Assembly (NCBI GenBank): GCA_018673215.1
Contig: JABHDE010000069.1
Coordinates: 1-53,210 of the forward strand
DNA from: Formosa sp.
Lineage (GTDB): Bacteria > Bacteroidota > Bacteroidia > Flavobacteriales > Flavobacteriaceae
Direction: 5' to 3'
DNA: 53,210 bases
The position numbers and the translations under genes were made by a program. Of this stretch, positions 17,767-25,893 are shown one piece after another. The notes under the pieces were generated by a model that was not told the origin of the DNA, did no database searches, and worked only from the letters and a program-made list of their open reading frames with translations. Position 1 is the first letter of the stretch; every line of letters starts with the position of its first letter.

Positions 17767-18582
17767 ACTTAAAACAATCCCCAAAATAAGTGTTAGAATC
17801 GGAACCGATTCCACCCAAAAAGCAGTGTAATACCTGCTTTTGTTTTTCGTGCTTTTCGCTAAAAACGTAGCCAAAAGAGCAACTGAAAAAACCAGTATCA
17901 AAAAACGATTTTGGTTAAATTCAAGTTTAAAAAATTCTAACAAGATGATGTCTCCTAACATGGCATATCCAATAATTTTGGTGTATGGAATTCCTATTTT
18001 TTGGGGTATAGTGGATAACTGGAGTTGGTCTGTATCTAAATCGCGAATCTCAAAAGGGAGCATCAGAACTATGACGAAAAACGTGCGCTGAAGCACTAAA
18101 ATCCAATGATCGGCAACAAGAGTTTGTTGGGATTCTAAAACAGGCAATACCACCGTAGCCATAGCCCAAACCAATGCAATAATATAAATTTTAACTCCTC
18201 CAATCGATCTTAAATTGTGAGGCATCTTTACCCCCATTGGAATGGCATATAAAAAAGTAATAACTCCCAGAATTAGAAAAAGGAACTCACTCTTCGGTTG
18301 AAGTCGAAAAAACACAAAGCCAAAACCAATCAAACTCAACACTGATACCAATTGAATGTACTTTAATTTAGTGGTAAGCGAGCGGTAATAAAACTTAGTA
18401 AGCCCAAAATACTTGACAAAATTATAGCCAGCAACAGAAGCAAAAAAGAGTGCACTGTAAAAATTTAGAGAGATATTTAAACTGAACTCATAGGTCGTCA
18501 AAATAGAAAATGACACTACCGCAAGTGCCACATGCAGACTGCTATTTATATAGAAATCAAGAAAGCGTTTTAACAGGCTCAT
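17749..18582 (-). CDS. UbiA-like integral membrane protein
   Basis: A protein of 277 residues with about eight predicted membrane helices and no signal peptide. The helix spacing and a polar loop EIRDLDTDQ (around residues 177-185) resemble the second Asp-rich motif of UbiA prenyltransferases. The first motif, normally NDxxDxxxD, is replaced by the region around NFVKYFGLTK with no Asp. It may therefore be a diverged member with changed chemistry or a non-catalytic relative. Its promoter box lies four bases from the ATG. It overlaps the end of the convergent oligopeptidase gene by 18 bases. Calling it a prenyltransferase goes beyond what the sequence shows. Confidence 0.6.
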   Translation of the reverse strand: MSLLKRFLDFYINSSLHVALAVVSFSILTTYEFSLNISLNFYSALFFASVAGYNFVKYFGLTKFYYRSLTTKLKYIQLVSVLSLIGFGFVFFRLQPKSEFLFLILGVITFLYAIPMGVKMPHNLRSIGGVKIYIIALVWAMATVVLPVLESQQTLVADHWILVLQRTFFVIVLMLPFEIRDLDTDQLQLSTIPQKIGIPYTKIIGYAMLGDIILLEFFKLEFNQNRFLILVFSVALLATFLAKSTKNKSRYYTAFWVESVPILTLILGIVLSLIQKT

Positions 18583-18586
18583 GCCG

Positions 18587-18594
18587 CAAAAATA
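18587..18594 (-). promoter_or_regulatory. -7 box TATTTTTG of the UbiA-like gene
   Basis: On the minus strand this TAnnTTTG box ends four bases before the ATG (18582). It is the third case of this exact geometry in the window and predicts a leaderless transcript. Confidence 0.6.
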
Positions 18595-18668
18595 GGTAAA
18601 CTGTTAATAACACTTTTATTTGTTTGATAACTTTCATTTTAAGTGATTTAAAACATTATTAAATTCCT

Positions 18669-18676
18669 TAATTTTG
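18669..18676 (+). promoter_or_regulatory. -7 box TAATTTTG of gcvP
   Basis: A TAnnTTTG match lies 24 bases before the gcvP ATG at 18701. Its presence inside the upstream extension argues against the TTG start at 18674. No glycine-riboswitch-like structure is visible in the short leader. Confidence 0.5.
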
Positions 18677-18700
18677 TCCTTTATTTATGATTTCTACACG

Positions 18701-21553
18701 ATGAAAACAGACGTATTTGCTTTAAGGCATATAGGACCTAAAGAAGCACATTGCAATGAAATGCTACAAACTATCGGTTCAAATTCTATTGATGAATTAA
18801 TCAAAGAAACTATTCCTGATAACATTCGTCTTAAGACGCCTTTAAATCTGGAAGCTCCTCTAAGCGAACAAGAATATCTTGAACACATTCATCACCTTGC
18901 CTCAAAAAACAAGGTTTACAAATCTTTTATTGGTATGGGCTACCACCCATCCAACCTCCCGGCAGTGATTCAACGAAATATTTTAGAAAATCCAGGATGG
19001 TACACGGCTTACACACCCTACCAAGCTGAGATCGCACAAGGCCGCTTAGAAGCGCTGCTTAATTATCAAACTATGATAACGGACTTGACAGGAATGGAAC
19101 TTGCCAATGCCTCATTATTAGATGAAAGCACCGCTGCCGCTGAAGCGATGGCACTATTATATGCAGTACGTCCAAAGACACAAGTGAAAGCAGGTATTGT
19201 AAAGTTTTTTGTTTCTGATGAAGTTTTACCACAAACACTTTCCGTCCTAAAAACACGTGCAACTCCAATTGGAATTCAATTGGTCTTAGGCAGTGTAGAT
19301 GATTTTGATTTTTCAACTGAATTTTTTGGTGCTCTCCTTCAATATCCAGGAAAATCTGGGGTTATCACAGATTTAAAAGGCTTTATATCTCAAGCAAATA
19401 AAAACGACATAAAAGTAGCTGTTGCTGCTGACATTCTTAGCTTAGTGACTTTAGAAGCCCCAGGGAAATTTGGTGCTGATGTGGTCGTGGGAACCACCCA
19501 ACGTTTTGGAATCCCTATGGGTTATGGCGGGCCACATGCTGCCTATTTTGCCACAAAAGAAGCATATAAACGATTTATTCCTGGAAGGATTATTGGAGTC
19601 ACAAAAGACATGGATGGCAATCGCGCTTTGCGAATGGCACTCCAAACTCGCGAACAGCATATCAAAAGAGATCGTGCCACTTCCAATATTTGTACTGCAC
19701 AAGTATTGCTTGCCGTGATGGCAGGAATGTATGCCGTATATCATGGTCCAAATGGTCTGAAGTATATTGCCAATAAAGTTCATTCTACTGCGGTCACTCT
19801 TGCAAATAGTTTAGAAAGATTAGGATTCACATTAGTACATAAATCCTTTTTTGACACGTTGCAAGTTCGTGTTCCTGAAAACTCTAAGCTCAGAATAAAG
19901 GCAGAACAAGATGAAATCAATTTTTATTATCCAGATGCAACAACAGTTTCTATCTCCATAAATGAGACTTCAACACTCTCAGACTTAAATTTGATTGTTT
20001 CCCTTTTTGCGGAAGTTTATGACAAAGAGACCACTCGAGTCCAAACCCTAAGTTCGAACACAAGAATCCCGGAAAGTGCAAAGCGAATTTCTGAATTTAT
20101 GACCCATATTATTTTCAATAGTCACCACTCAGAAACAGAATTAATGCGTTATATAAAACGTTTGGAGCGCAAAGATTTATCCTTAAATTATTCTATGATC
20201 TCATTGGGGTCTTGTACGATGAAACTCAATGCTGCCGTAGAAATGCTCCCATTAAGCTGGCCAAATTGGGGGAATATTCACCCATTTGCACCCGTAGATC
20301 AAGTAGAAGGTTATAGAACTGTACTTACTAAACTTGAAGAACAACTCACTGAAATCACCGGGTTTGCAGGAACATCTCTTCAGCCAAACTCAGGAGCTCA
20401 AGGCGAATTTGCAGGTTTAATGGTCATAAGAGCCTATCATGAATCTAGAGGAGATACACACCGAAAAATATGCATTATTCCATCGTCTGCACACGGAACC
20501 AACCCCGCAAGTGCTGTCATGGCAGGCATGAAAGTTGTGGTGACAAAATCATCTGAAAATGGAAACATTGATGTGGAGGATCTAAGAGAAAAAGCCACGC
20601 TTCACAAAGACAATTTAGCGGCCTTAATGGTAACCTACCCTTCTACCCACGGAGTGTATGAATCGGCTATTAAAGAGATTACTCAAATTATTCACGACAA
20701 CGGTGGTCAGGTTTATATGGATGGCGCAAACATGAATGCGCAAGTAGGCTTGACAAATCCGGGAAATATTGGAGCCGATGTCTGTCACTTGAATTTACAT
20801 AAAACTTTTGCAATTCCTCACGGAGGTGGTGGTCCCGGAGTTGGCCCTATATGTGTTGCCAAACAATTAACACCATTTTTACCTGGAAATCCGCTGATTG
20901 AAACAGGAGGAACTGACGCTATAGATTCTATTTCTGGAGCTCCATTTGGATCGTCCTTAGCCTGTTTGATTTCCTATGGCTATATCAAAATGCTAGGGTC
21001 AGATGGATTGTCCGATTCTACAAAAATCGCAATTTTAAATGCCAATTATATCAAAGAGCGTCTTCAGGGGTATTACAACACTCTATATTCTGGAGAACAA
21101 GGACGAGCTGCCCACGAAATGATTATTGACTGTCGTGGATTTAAAGCCAACGGTATTGAAGTGGTGGACATTGCTAAACGACTTATGGACTTTGGGTTCC
21201 ATGCACCTACAGTGTCCTTTCCAGTAGCAGGCACCATGATGATTGAACCTACAGAAAGTGAAGGAAAAGCAGAAATGGATCGTTTTTGTGATGCGATGAT
21301 TGCAATCAGAAAAGAGATTGAAAAAGCAACTAAAGACCAACCTAATAACCCCTTAAAAAATGCGCCGCATACTCAAGAAATGCTCACCAAGGATGTATGG
21401 GAATTTCCTTACAGTAGAGCCAAGGCCGCATTCCCGCTAGAATATATAAAAGAAGATAAGTTTTGGCCGTCTGTCCGTCGTGTTGATGATTCGTATGGCG
21501 ATCGAAATTTAATATGTACATGTGCTCCAATTGAGGCATATGAAGAAGCTTAA
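18701..21553 (+). CDS. gcvP: Glycine dehydrogenase (decarboxylating), P protein
   Basis: A 950-residue full-length P protein of the glycine cleavage system. It decarboxylates glycine with pyridoxal phosphate and passes aminomethyl to the H protein. It has the fused architecture of two homologous halves. The PLP lysine is Lys701 in LNLHKTFAIPHGGGGPG, and the glycine-rich NSGAQGEFAG and SAHGTNPASA blocks precede it. The N-terminus RHIGP is typical. I chose the ATG at 18701 because the stretch upstream contains the promoter. gcvT and gcvH are not in the window. The ketosynthase gene begins 10 bases after the stop, so read-through transcription into the next cassette is likely. Confidence 0.96.
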   Translation: MKTDVFALRHIGPKEAHCNEMLQTIGSNSIDELIKETIPDNIRLKTPLNLEAPLSEQEYLEHIHHLASKNKVYKSFIGMGYHPSNLPAVIQRNILENPGWYTAYTPYQAEIAQGRLEALLNYQTMITDLTGMELANASLLDESTAAAEAMALLYAVRPKTQVKAGIVKFFVSDEVLPQTLSVLKTRATPIGIQLVLGSVDDFDFSTEFFGALLQYPGKSGVITDLKGFISQANKNDIKVAVAADILSLVTLEAPGKFGADVVVGTTQRFGIPMGYGGPHAAYFATKEAYKRFIPGRIIGVTKDMDGNRALRMALQTREQHIKRDRATSNICTAQVLLAVMAGMYAVYHGPNGLKYIANKVHSTAVTLANSLERLGFTLVHKSFFDTLQVRVPENSKLRIKAEQDEINFYYPDATTVSISINETSTLSDLNLIVSLFAEVYDKETTRVQTLSSNTRIPESAKRISEFMTHIIFNSHHSETELMRYIKRLERKDLSLNYSMISLGSCTMKLNAAVEMLPLSWPNWGNIHPFAPVDQVEGYRTVLTKLEEQLTEITGFAGTSLQPNSGAQGEFAGLMVIRAYHESRGDTHRKICIIPSSAHGTNPASAVMAGMKVVVTKSSENGNIDVEDLREKATLHKDNLAALMVTYPSTHGVYESAIKEITQIIHDNGGQVYMDGANMNAQVGLTNPGNIGADVCHLNLHKTFAIPHGGGGPGVGPICVAKQLTPFLPGNPLIETGGTDAIDSISGAPFGSSLACLISYGYIKMLGSDGLSDSTKIAILNANYIKERLQGYYNTLYSGEQGRAAHEMIIDCRGFKANGIEVVDIAKRLMDFGFHAPTVSFPVAGTMMIEPTESEGKAEMDRFCDAMIAIRKEIEKATKDQPNNPLKNAPHTQEMLTKDVWEFPYSRAKAAFPLEYIKEDKFWPSVRRVDDSYGDRNLICTCAPIEAYEEA

Positions 21554-21563
21554 TACAAACAAG

Positions 21564-22622
21564 ATGAATATCAAAATTACAGGAGTCGGGAGTTATATTC
21601 CAAAAATAGTACAGAAAAATGAGGCCTTTGATCAACATTCTTTCTTAAATATTGATGGATCTGAAATCCCATCCACTAATGAGGTGATCGTAGAGAAATT
21701 TAAAGCCATCACTGGTATTTCTGAACGGCGCTATGCCGAAGAACATCTCACAGCTTCTGATCTAGGAGCATTGGCTGCCGAAAAAGCGATTGCAGATGCA
21801 GATATCGATCCTGAAACTTTAGATTACATCATTCTTGCACATAACTTTGGAGATGTCAAATCGGGTTCTATTCAAAGTGATATTTTACCATGTTTGGCTG
21901 CAAGAGTTAAAAACAGTTTAAAAATAAAAAACCCAAAATGTGTGGCTTACGACATTCTTTTTGGATGTCCAGGCTGGGTAGAAGGTGTCATTCAAGCACA
22001 AGCCTTTATCAAAGCTGGGATGGCCAAAAGATGTTTAGTCATCGGCGCAGAAACACTCTCAAGAGTGGTCGATCCACACGACAGAGACTCCATGATTTAT
22101 TCGGATGGTGCAGGGGCTACTATCATAGAATCTACTGAAGAACAAGTTGGTATTTTATCTCATGAATCGGCTTCATATACACATGACGAAGTGTATCATT
22201 TATTCTTTGGTTGTTCGAATAATAAATCTTTGGAAGATGATACCCGTTTTATAAAAATGTACGGTCGTAAAATTTATGAATTTGCATTATCAAATGTTCC
22301 AGCAGCTATGAAATCATGTTTAGACAACAGTGGCGAGGACATAAAAGATGTAAAGAAAATATTGATCCATCAGGCGAATGAAAAAATGGATGAAGCAATT
22401 GTAAACCGTTTCTACAGACTTTATAAAACGCCAGTGCCAGAAGGCATCATGCCGATGAGTATCCACAAATTAGGAAACAGTTCCGTCGCAACTGTACCAA
22501 CCTTACTAGACCTGATCAAAAATGGTCATATGGAAGACCACGAACTTAACAAAGGAGATATTGTTATATTTGCTAGCGTTGGTGCAGGAATGCACATCAA
22601 CGCTATCACCTATAAATACTAA
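21564..22622 (+). CDS. FabH-like 3-oxoacyl-ACP synthase III family protein
   Basis: A thiolase-fold condensing enzyme of 352 residues. The KAS III catalytic triad is intact: Cys135 in ILFGCPGW, His269 in IHQAN and Asn305 in HKLGNSS. The glycine-rich tail ASVGAGMHINA is the usual end. It is longer than housekeeping FabH (about 320-335 residues) and has inserts near residues 30-40, so it may be a specialised paralogue that starts an unusual acyl chain rather than the primary FabH. I chose the ATG at 21564 over starts inside gcvP. A methyltransferase-like gene follows after one base, and then a glycosyltransferase, suggesting a small envelope-lipid pathway; this is inference. Confidence 0.85.
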   Translation: MNIKITGVGSYIPKIVQKNEAFDQHSFLNIDGSEIPSTNEVIVEKFKAITGISERRYAEEHLTASDLGALAAEKAIADADIDPETLDYIILAHNFGDVKSGSIQSDILPCLAARVKNSLKIKNPKCVAYDILFGCPGWVEGVIQAQAFIKAGMAKRCLVIGAETLSRVVDPHDRDSMIYSDGAGATIIESTEEQVGILSHESASYTHDEVYHLFFGCSNNKSLEDDTRFIKMYGRKIYEFALSNVPAAMKSCLDNSGEDIKDVKKILIHQANEKMDEAIVNRFYRLYKTPVPEGIMPMSIHKLGNSSVATVPTLLDLIKNGHMEDHELNKGDIVIFASVGAGMHINAITYKY

Positions 22623-22623
22623 T

Positions 22624-23145
22624 ATGTACGCTACTAATTTTCCCAAGAAACGTTATAAGCACACAGTTGAATTTCTTAAACAACACATTGCGACTACAGA
22701 AAGTATTTTGGATTTAGGGGTTGAAAACCCTTTGTCTGAACTTCTGAAAAAAGAAGGTTACAAAGTCAGCAATACTTCTGGGGAAGACTTAGACGTCAAT
22801 ACGAAATCTGTTGAAACGGATCCTTCTGAGGTGGTAACCGCCTTTGAAATTTTTGAACATTTAGTATCCCCTTTTACAGTTTTAAAAAACATTAAAGCAG
22901 AAAAATTAGTCACCAGTATCCCTCTCCGATTGTGGTTTGCAACCGCCTACCGAAGTAAAACAGATCCGAGAGACCGTCATTTTCATGAGTTTGAATCTTG
23001 GCAGTTTGATTGGTTGTTAGAAAAAGCAGGATGGAAAATTATTGCTAGTGAAAAATGGACGAATCCCACCAAAAAAATCGGCTTTCGACCCTTACTCCGT
23101 TGGTTTACTCCCAGATATTATATTGTTTACGCCGAAAGAATTTGA
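22624..23145 (+). CDS. Small class I methyltransferase-like protein
   Basis: A soluble protein of 173 residues. SILDLGVENPLSELLKKEGYKV (27-48) has the position and shape of methyltransferase motif I, but the usual GxGxG is reduced to LGVEN. VVTAFEIFEHLVSP resembles motif II/III of the UbiE/Coq5-like fold. The C-terminal end (RPLLRWFTPRYYIVYAE) is rich in basic and aromatic residues. SAM binding is therefore uncertain. It starts one base after the ketosynthase stop and overlaps the glycosyltransferase start by four bases (TTGA), so all three are translated together. I chose the ATG at 22624; a longer frame begins inside the ketosynthase gene. Confidence 0.7.
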   Translation: MYATNFPKKRYKHTVEFLKQHIATTESILDLGVENPLSELLKKEGYKVSNTSGEDLDVNTKSVETDPSEVVTAFEIFEHLVSPFTVLKNIKAEKLVTSIPLRLWFATAYRSKTDPRDRHFHEFESWQFDWLLEKAGWKIIASEKWTNPTKKIGFRPLLRWFTPRYYIVYAERI

Positions 23146-23999
23146 AGTTCTACGTTGTCATACCGGCCCACAATGAAGCTGATTTTATTGGTAAAACACT
23201 GCTGTCACTCATAAACCAAAGTTTATGCCCTGCAAAAATTGTGGTCGTAGACGACAACTCAACAGATGATACAGCAGCCATTGTAACAAATTTATCAAAA
23301 AAATACCCTTGGATTTCGTTGGTTTCAAATACTTCATCGGAAGCACACTTACCTGGCGGAAAAATCATCAATGCTTTTTACAAAGGCTATGAATCCTTGG
23401 ATTCAGAATACGATGTCATTTGTAAATTCGATGCAGATGTGATATTCCCTGAAAATTATTTAGAAACCCTCGCAAAGCACTACCTGAACAACCCCCGTTT
23501 GGGCATGGTGGCAGGGCATTGTTATATTGAACAAAATGGAACTTGGGTGTTGGAAAACCTAACCTCAAAAGATCACATTCGGGGAGGACTGAAATCCTAC
23601 AGAAAAGCTTGTTTTTCAGAAATTGGGGGCCTCAAAAAATCAATGGGTTGGGATACTATTGATGAATTATTAGCACTTTACCACCAATGGGAATTTGAAA
23701 CAGATGCCTCTTTACATGTGAAACACCTCAAACCAACGGGTGCGAATTATAATAAAGGCGCCAAACACTTGCAGGGAACTGCCTTGTACAAAATGCGCTA
23801 CGGCTTTGTTTTGGCATTTTTATCGGCCCTCAAATTATCTTACAAAAAACGACGCATTCATCTTTTCTGGGATTATATCGTTGGGTATATCAAAGCATAC
23901 AATCTCAAAGAACCCTTTTTGATTGATGCAGATCAAGGCGCTTTTGTAAGAGAGTATCGGTGGAAAAATATCAAACGAAAGTTTAAACTTCTACGCTAA
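23142..23999 (+). CDS. Family 2 glycosyltransferase
   Basis: A 285-residue enzyme of the GT-A fold. The N-terminal strand FYVVIPAHNEADFIG is the typical family 2 opening. DDNSTDDT (from 37) binds the nucleotide, FDAD (96-99) is the DxD metal motif, and GGLKKSMGWDTIDELL looks like the acceptor/catalytic-base region. No transmembrane helices are seen, so it acts on the cytosolic face of the membrane or in solution. The start is probably the TTG at 23142, which overlaps the upstream stop in the form TTGA; an in-frame ATG further up lies deep inside the methyltransferase gene and would add unrelated residues. Donor and acceptor are unknown. Its 3' end overlaps the convergent ilvE by 17 bases. Confidence 0.82.
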   Translation: MKFYVVIPAHNEADFIGKTLLSLINQSLCPAKIVVVDDNSTDDTAAIVTNLSKKYPWISLVSNTSSEAHLPGGKIINAFYKGYESLDSEYDVICKFDADVIFPENYLETLAKHYLNNPRLGMVAGHCYIEQNGTWVLENLTSKDHIRGGLKSYRKACFSEIGGLKKSMGWDTIDELLALYHQWEFETDASLHVKHLKPTGANYNKGAKHLQGTALYKMRYGFVLAFLSALKLSYKKRRIHLFWDYIVGYIKAYNLKEPFLIDADQGAFVREYRWKNIKRKFKLLR

Positions 24000-25041
24000 C
24001 CATCCAATCTAATTCGTCGGGAAGTGTTCCGATTCGAACGCCATTGATGGTGTCCAAAACCAATTGCCCTATTGGGCTTGTGTCTGACACATGAATTAAG
24101 CTGTCTTTATATCCAATCTCTTGAATCATTGCAATCCCCACAGCCGTACCTGTTCCAAACGCTTCTTCTAATTGACCGTTTTCTGAGGCTTCAATCACCT
24201 CATCTATGGTAATGGGGCGTTCTACCACTTCATAGCCTTTGTGGCGTAAAAAGTCAATCACACTCATACGGGTAATACCTGCTAAAATCGAACCATCTAA
24301 GGATGGGGTGACAAATGCACCATTGATCTTAAAAAAGATATTCATAGTCCCAACTTCTTGAATATATTTGAATTCATTCGCATCTAACCAAAGGACTTGG
24401 TCAAATCCTTTGGATTTAGCAATTTCAGTTGGAAGCACGGCAGCTGCGTAATTTCCTGCTGCTTTGGCTTCTCCAGTTCCGCCATGTGCTGCACGAATAT
24501 AAGTGGTCTCCGCATACAAACGGACGCGGTTGGTGTAGATGGGCTTCGAGGGAGATGCCATCACAATAAACTTATAAGAATTGGCGGCACGCATTCCGAT
24601 AAAAGCTTCATCAGCAAACATAAAAGGGCGCAAATATAAAGCGCTTCCTTCGTGAGGTGGAATCCATTTTTGATCCAAATGCACCAATTGTTTTAATGCG
24701 TCAACAAACAGAGTTTCAGAGAACTCAGGCATACCCAAACGGCGTGCACTAAAGTTAAGACGTTCGGCATTTTTTTCGGGACGGAATAATAAGGGTACTC
24801 CTGAAGAACCAAGCGTTGCTTTCATCCCTTCAAATAAGGCCTGCCCATAATGCAATGCCATACAGGCTGGATGCATTGGAATCGTTTCCATGGGGGTGAT
24901 CCTGGGATTTTTCCATTGTCCATCTTCATAGTCACACACAAACATGTGATCCGTAAACGTTCTCCCTAAAGCAATGGTATCAAAATCGAGGGAATCAACT
25001 TTTGACTCCTTAACTGTGGTGATTGAAATTGAATTTGACAT
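23983..25041 (-). CDS. ilvE: Branched-chain amino acid aminotransferase
   Basis: A PLP enzyme of fold type IV with 352 residues, which interconverts Leu, Ile and Val with their 2-oxo acids. The PLP lysine is Lys193 in GEAKAAGNYAA. Other family blocks are LHYGQALFEGMKA near the N-terminus, LYLRPFMFA in the middle, and EAFGTGTAVGIA binding the phosphate near the C-terminus. The length fits the eukaryote-like BCAT-II form found in Bacteroidota. A crotonase gene is encoded 37 bases upstream on the same strand, which would suit a branched-chain catabolic role as well as synthesis. Confidence 0.94.
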   Translation of the reverse strand: MSNSISITTVKESKVDSLDFDTIALGRTFTDHMFVCDYEDGQWKNPRITPMETIPMHPACMALHYGQALFEGMKATLGSSGVPLLFRPEKNAERLNFSARRLGMPEFSETLFVDALKQLVHLDQKWIPPHEGSALYLRPFMFADEAFIGMRAANSYKFIVMASPSKPIYTNRVRLYAETTYIRAAHGGTGEAKAAGNYAAAVLPTEIAKSKGFDQVLWLDANEFKYIQEVGTMNIFFKINGAFVTPSLDGSILAGITRMSVIDFLRHKGYEVVERPITIDEVIEASENGQLEEAFGTGTAVGIAMIQEIGYKDSLIHVSDTSPIGQLVLDTINGVRIGTLPDELDWMVSVEV

Positions 25042-25078
25042 GGACTGAATATATTTTAAAATGAGTTTAACTCCCAGC

Positions 25079-25831
25079 TTATTTATATTTCTTTAATTGA
25101 TTTTTTGAAAAATCACTTAATACCAAGCGACCACTGATTAAGGCGCGTTCGTTTAATAATTCACCCCAATGTTGGGTGCCTTCCCAAAAGGTTTTTTTTA
25201 ATTCCAGAAGTGCTTCAGGATTGTATGCACACAATTGTTCTGTCAATAACCTAACTTCGGTATCTAAAACTTCTACTGTAGGACAAACTTTCATGAACAG
25301 TCCCTTTTCCTGGGCCCATTGTGCTGAGAAAAATGTGGAAGCTTCTAAAGTTAGTTGGGTCATGGCACTTAATCCTATTTTACGGCTCACAGCGGGTTCA
25401 ATTACAAACGGCCCAATCCCAATGGTGAGTTCACTTAATTTTATTTCTGAATGGGTTGTTGCCAAGCAATAATCGGTTGCTGCTGCCAATCCTACTCCTC
25501 CACCAACTGCTTTTCCTTGCACACGACCAATCGTAATTTTAGGACAGTTGCGAAGGGCATTAATCACATTGGCAAAGCCTTTAAAGAATTCTGCTCCTTG
25601 ATGCGGATTTGAAATTGCAATCAATTCATCAAAACTTGCGCCTGCACAAAAGGTGCGATCGCCACCACTTTTAAGCACAATAACAGTAACGGATGGATCT
25701 GATCTAGCAGTTCCAATTAGTTCTGTAAGTTTTTCCAACATAGCTGCTGGCAATGCATTATGAGGCGGGTTATAAAATTCAATATAACCGACTTTATTTT
25801 CGACGTTTAGGTGTACGTAAGAAGTTGACAT
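25079..25831 (-). CDS. Enoyl-CoA hydratase/isomerase family protein
   Basis: A 250-residue crotonase-fold enzyme. The oxyanion-hole segments are CAGASFDEL and GKAVGGGVGLAAATDYCLA. ELTIGIGPFVIEP follows; a hydratase normally has a Glu or Asp near here, and its position (LSELTIGIGP) suggests the second catalytic Glu may be absent or shifted. The start AALPAAMLEKL region is typical. Its neighbour is ilvE, so a step of leucine or other branched-chain breakdown such as methylglutaconyl-CoA hydration is plausible but not shown. I would keep the call at family level. Confidence 0.82.
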   Translation of the reverse strand: MSTSYVHLNVENKVGYIEFYNPPHNALPAAMLEKLTELIGTARSDPSVTVIVLKSGGDRTFCAGASFDELIAISNPHQGAEFFKGFANVINALRNCPKITIGRVQGKAVGGGVGLAAATDYCLATTHSEIKLSELTIGIGPFVIEPAVSRKIGLSAMTQLTLEASTFFSAQWAQEKGLFMKVCPTVEVLDTEVRLLTEQLCAYNPEALLELKKTFWEGTQHWGELLNERALISGRLVLSDFSKNQLKKYK

Positions 25832-25865
25832 ATTCGCTGAATTTGTTTAGGCTAATATACTAGAA

Positions 25866-25893
25866 TTTTAGGGTTTTATCGATCTCCCTAAAA
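25866..25893 (-). terminator. Palindrome at the end of the GSCFA gene
   Basis: The arms TTTTAGGG (25866-25873) and CCCTAAAA (25886-25893) pair over eight bases and overlap the stop codon of the GSCFA gene. No long T-run follows on the minus strand, so termination here may be weak. Confidence 0.35.

Noticed and set aside
18583-18700. Glycine riboswitch before gcvP
   Set aside because: The space between promoter and ATG is only 24 bases, too short for a riboswitch, and no conserved core is visible.
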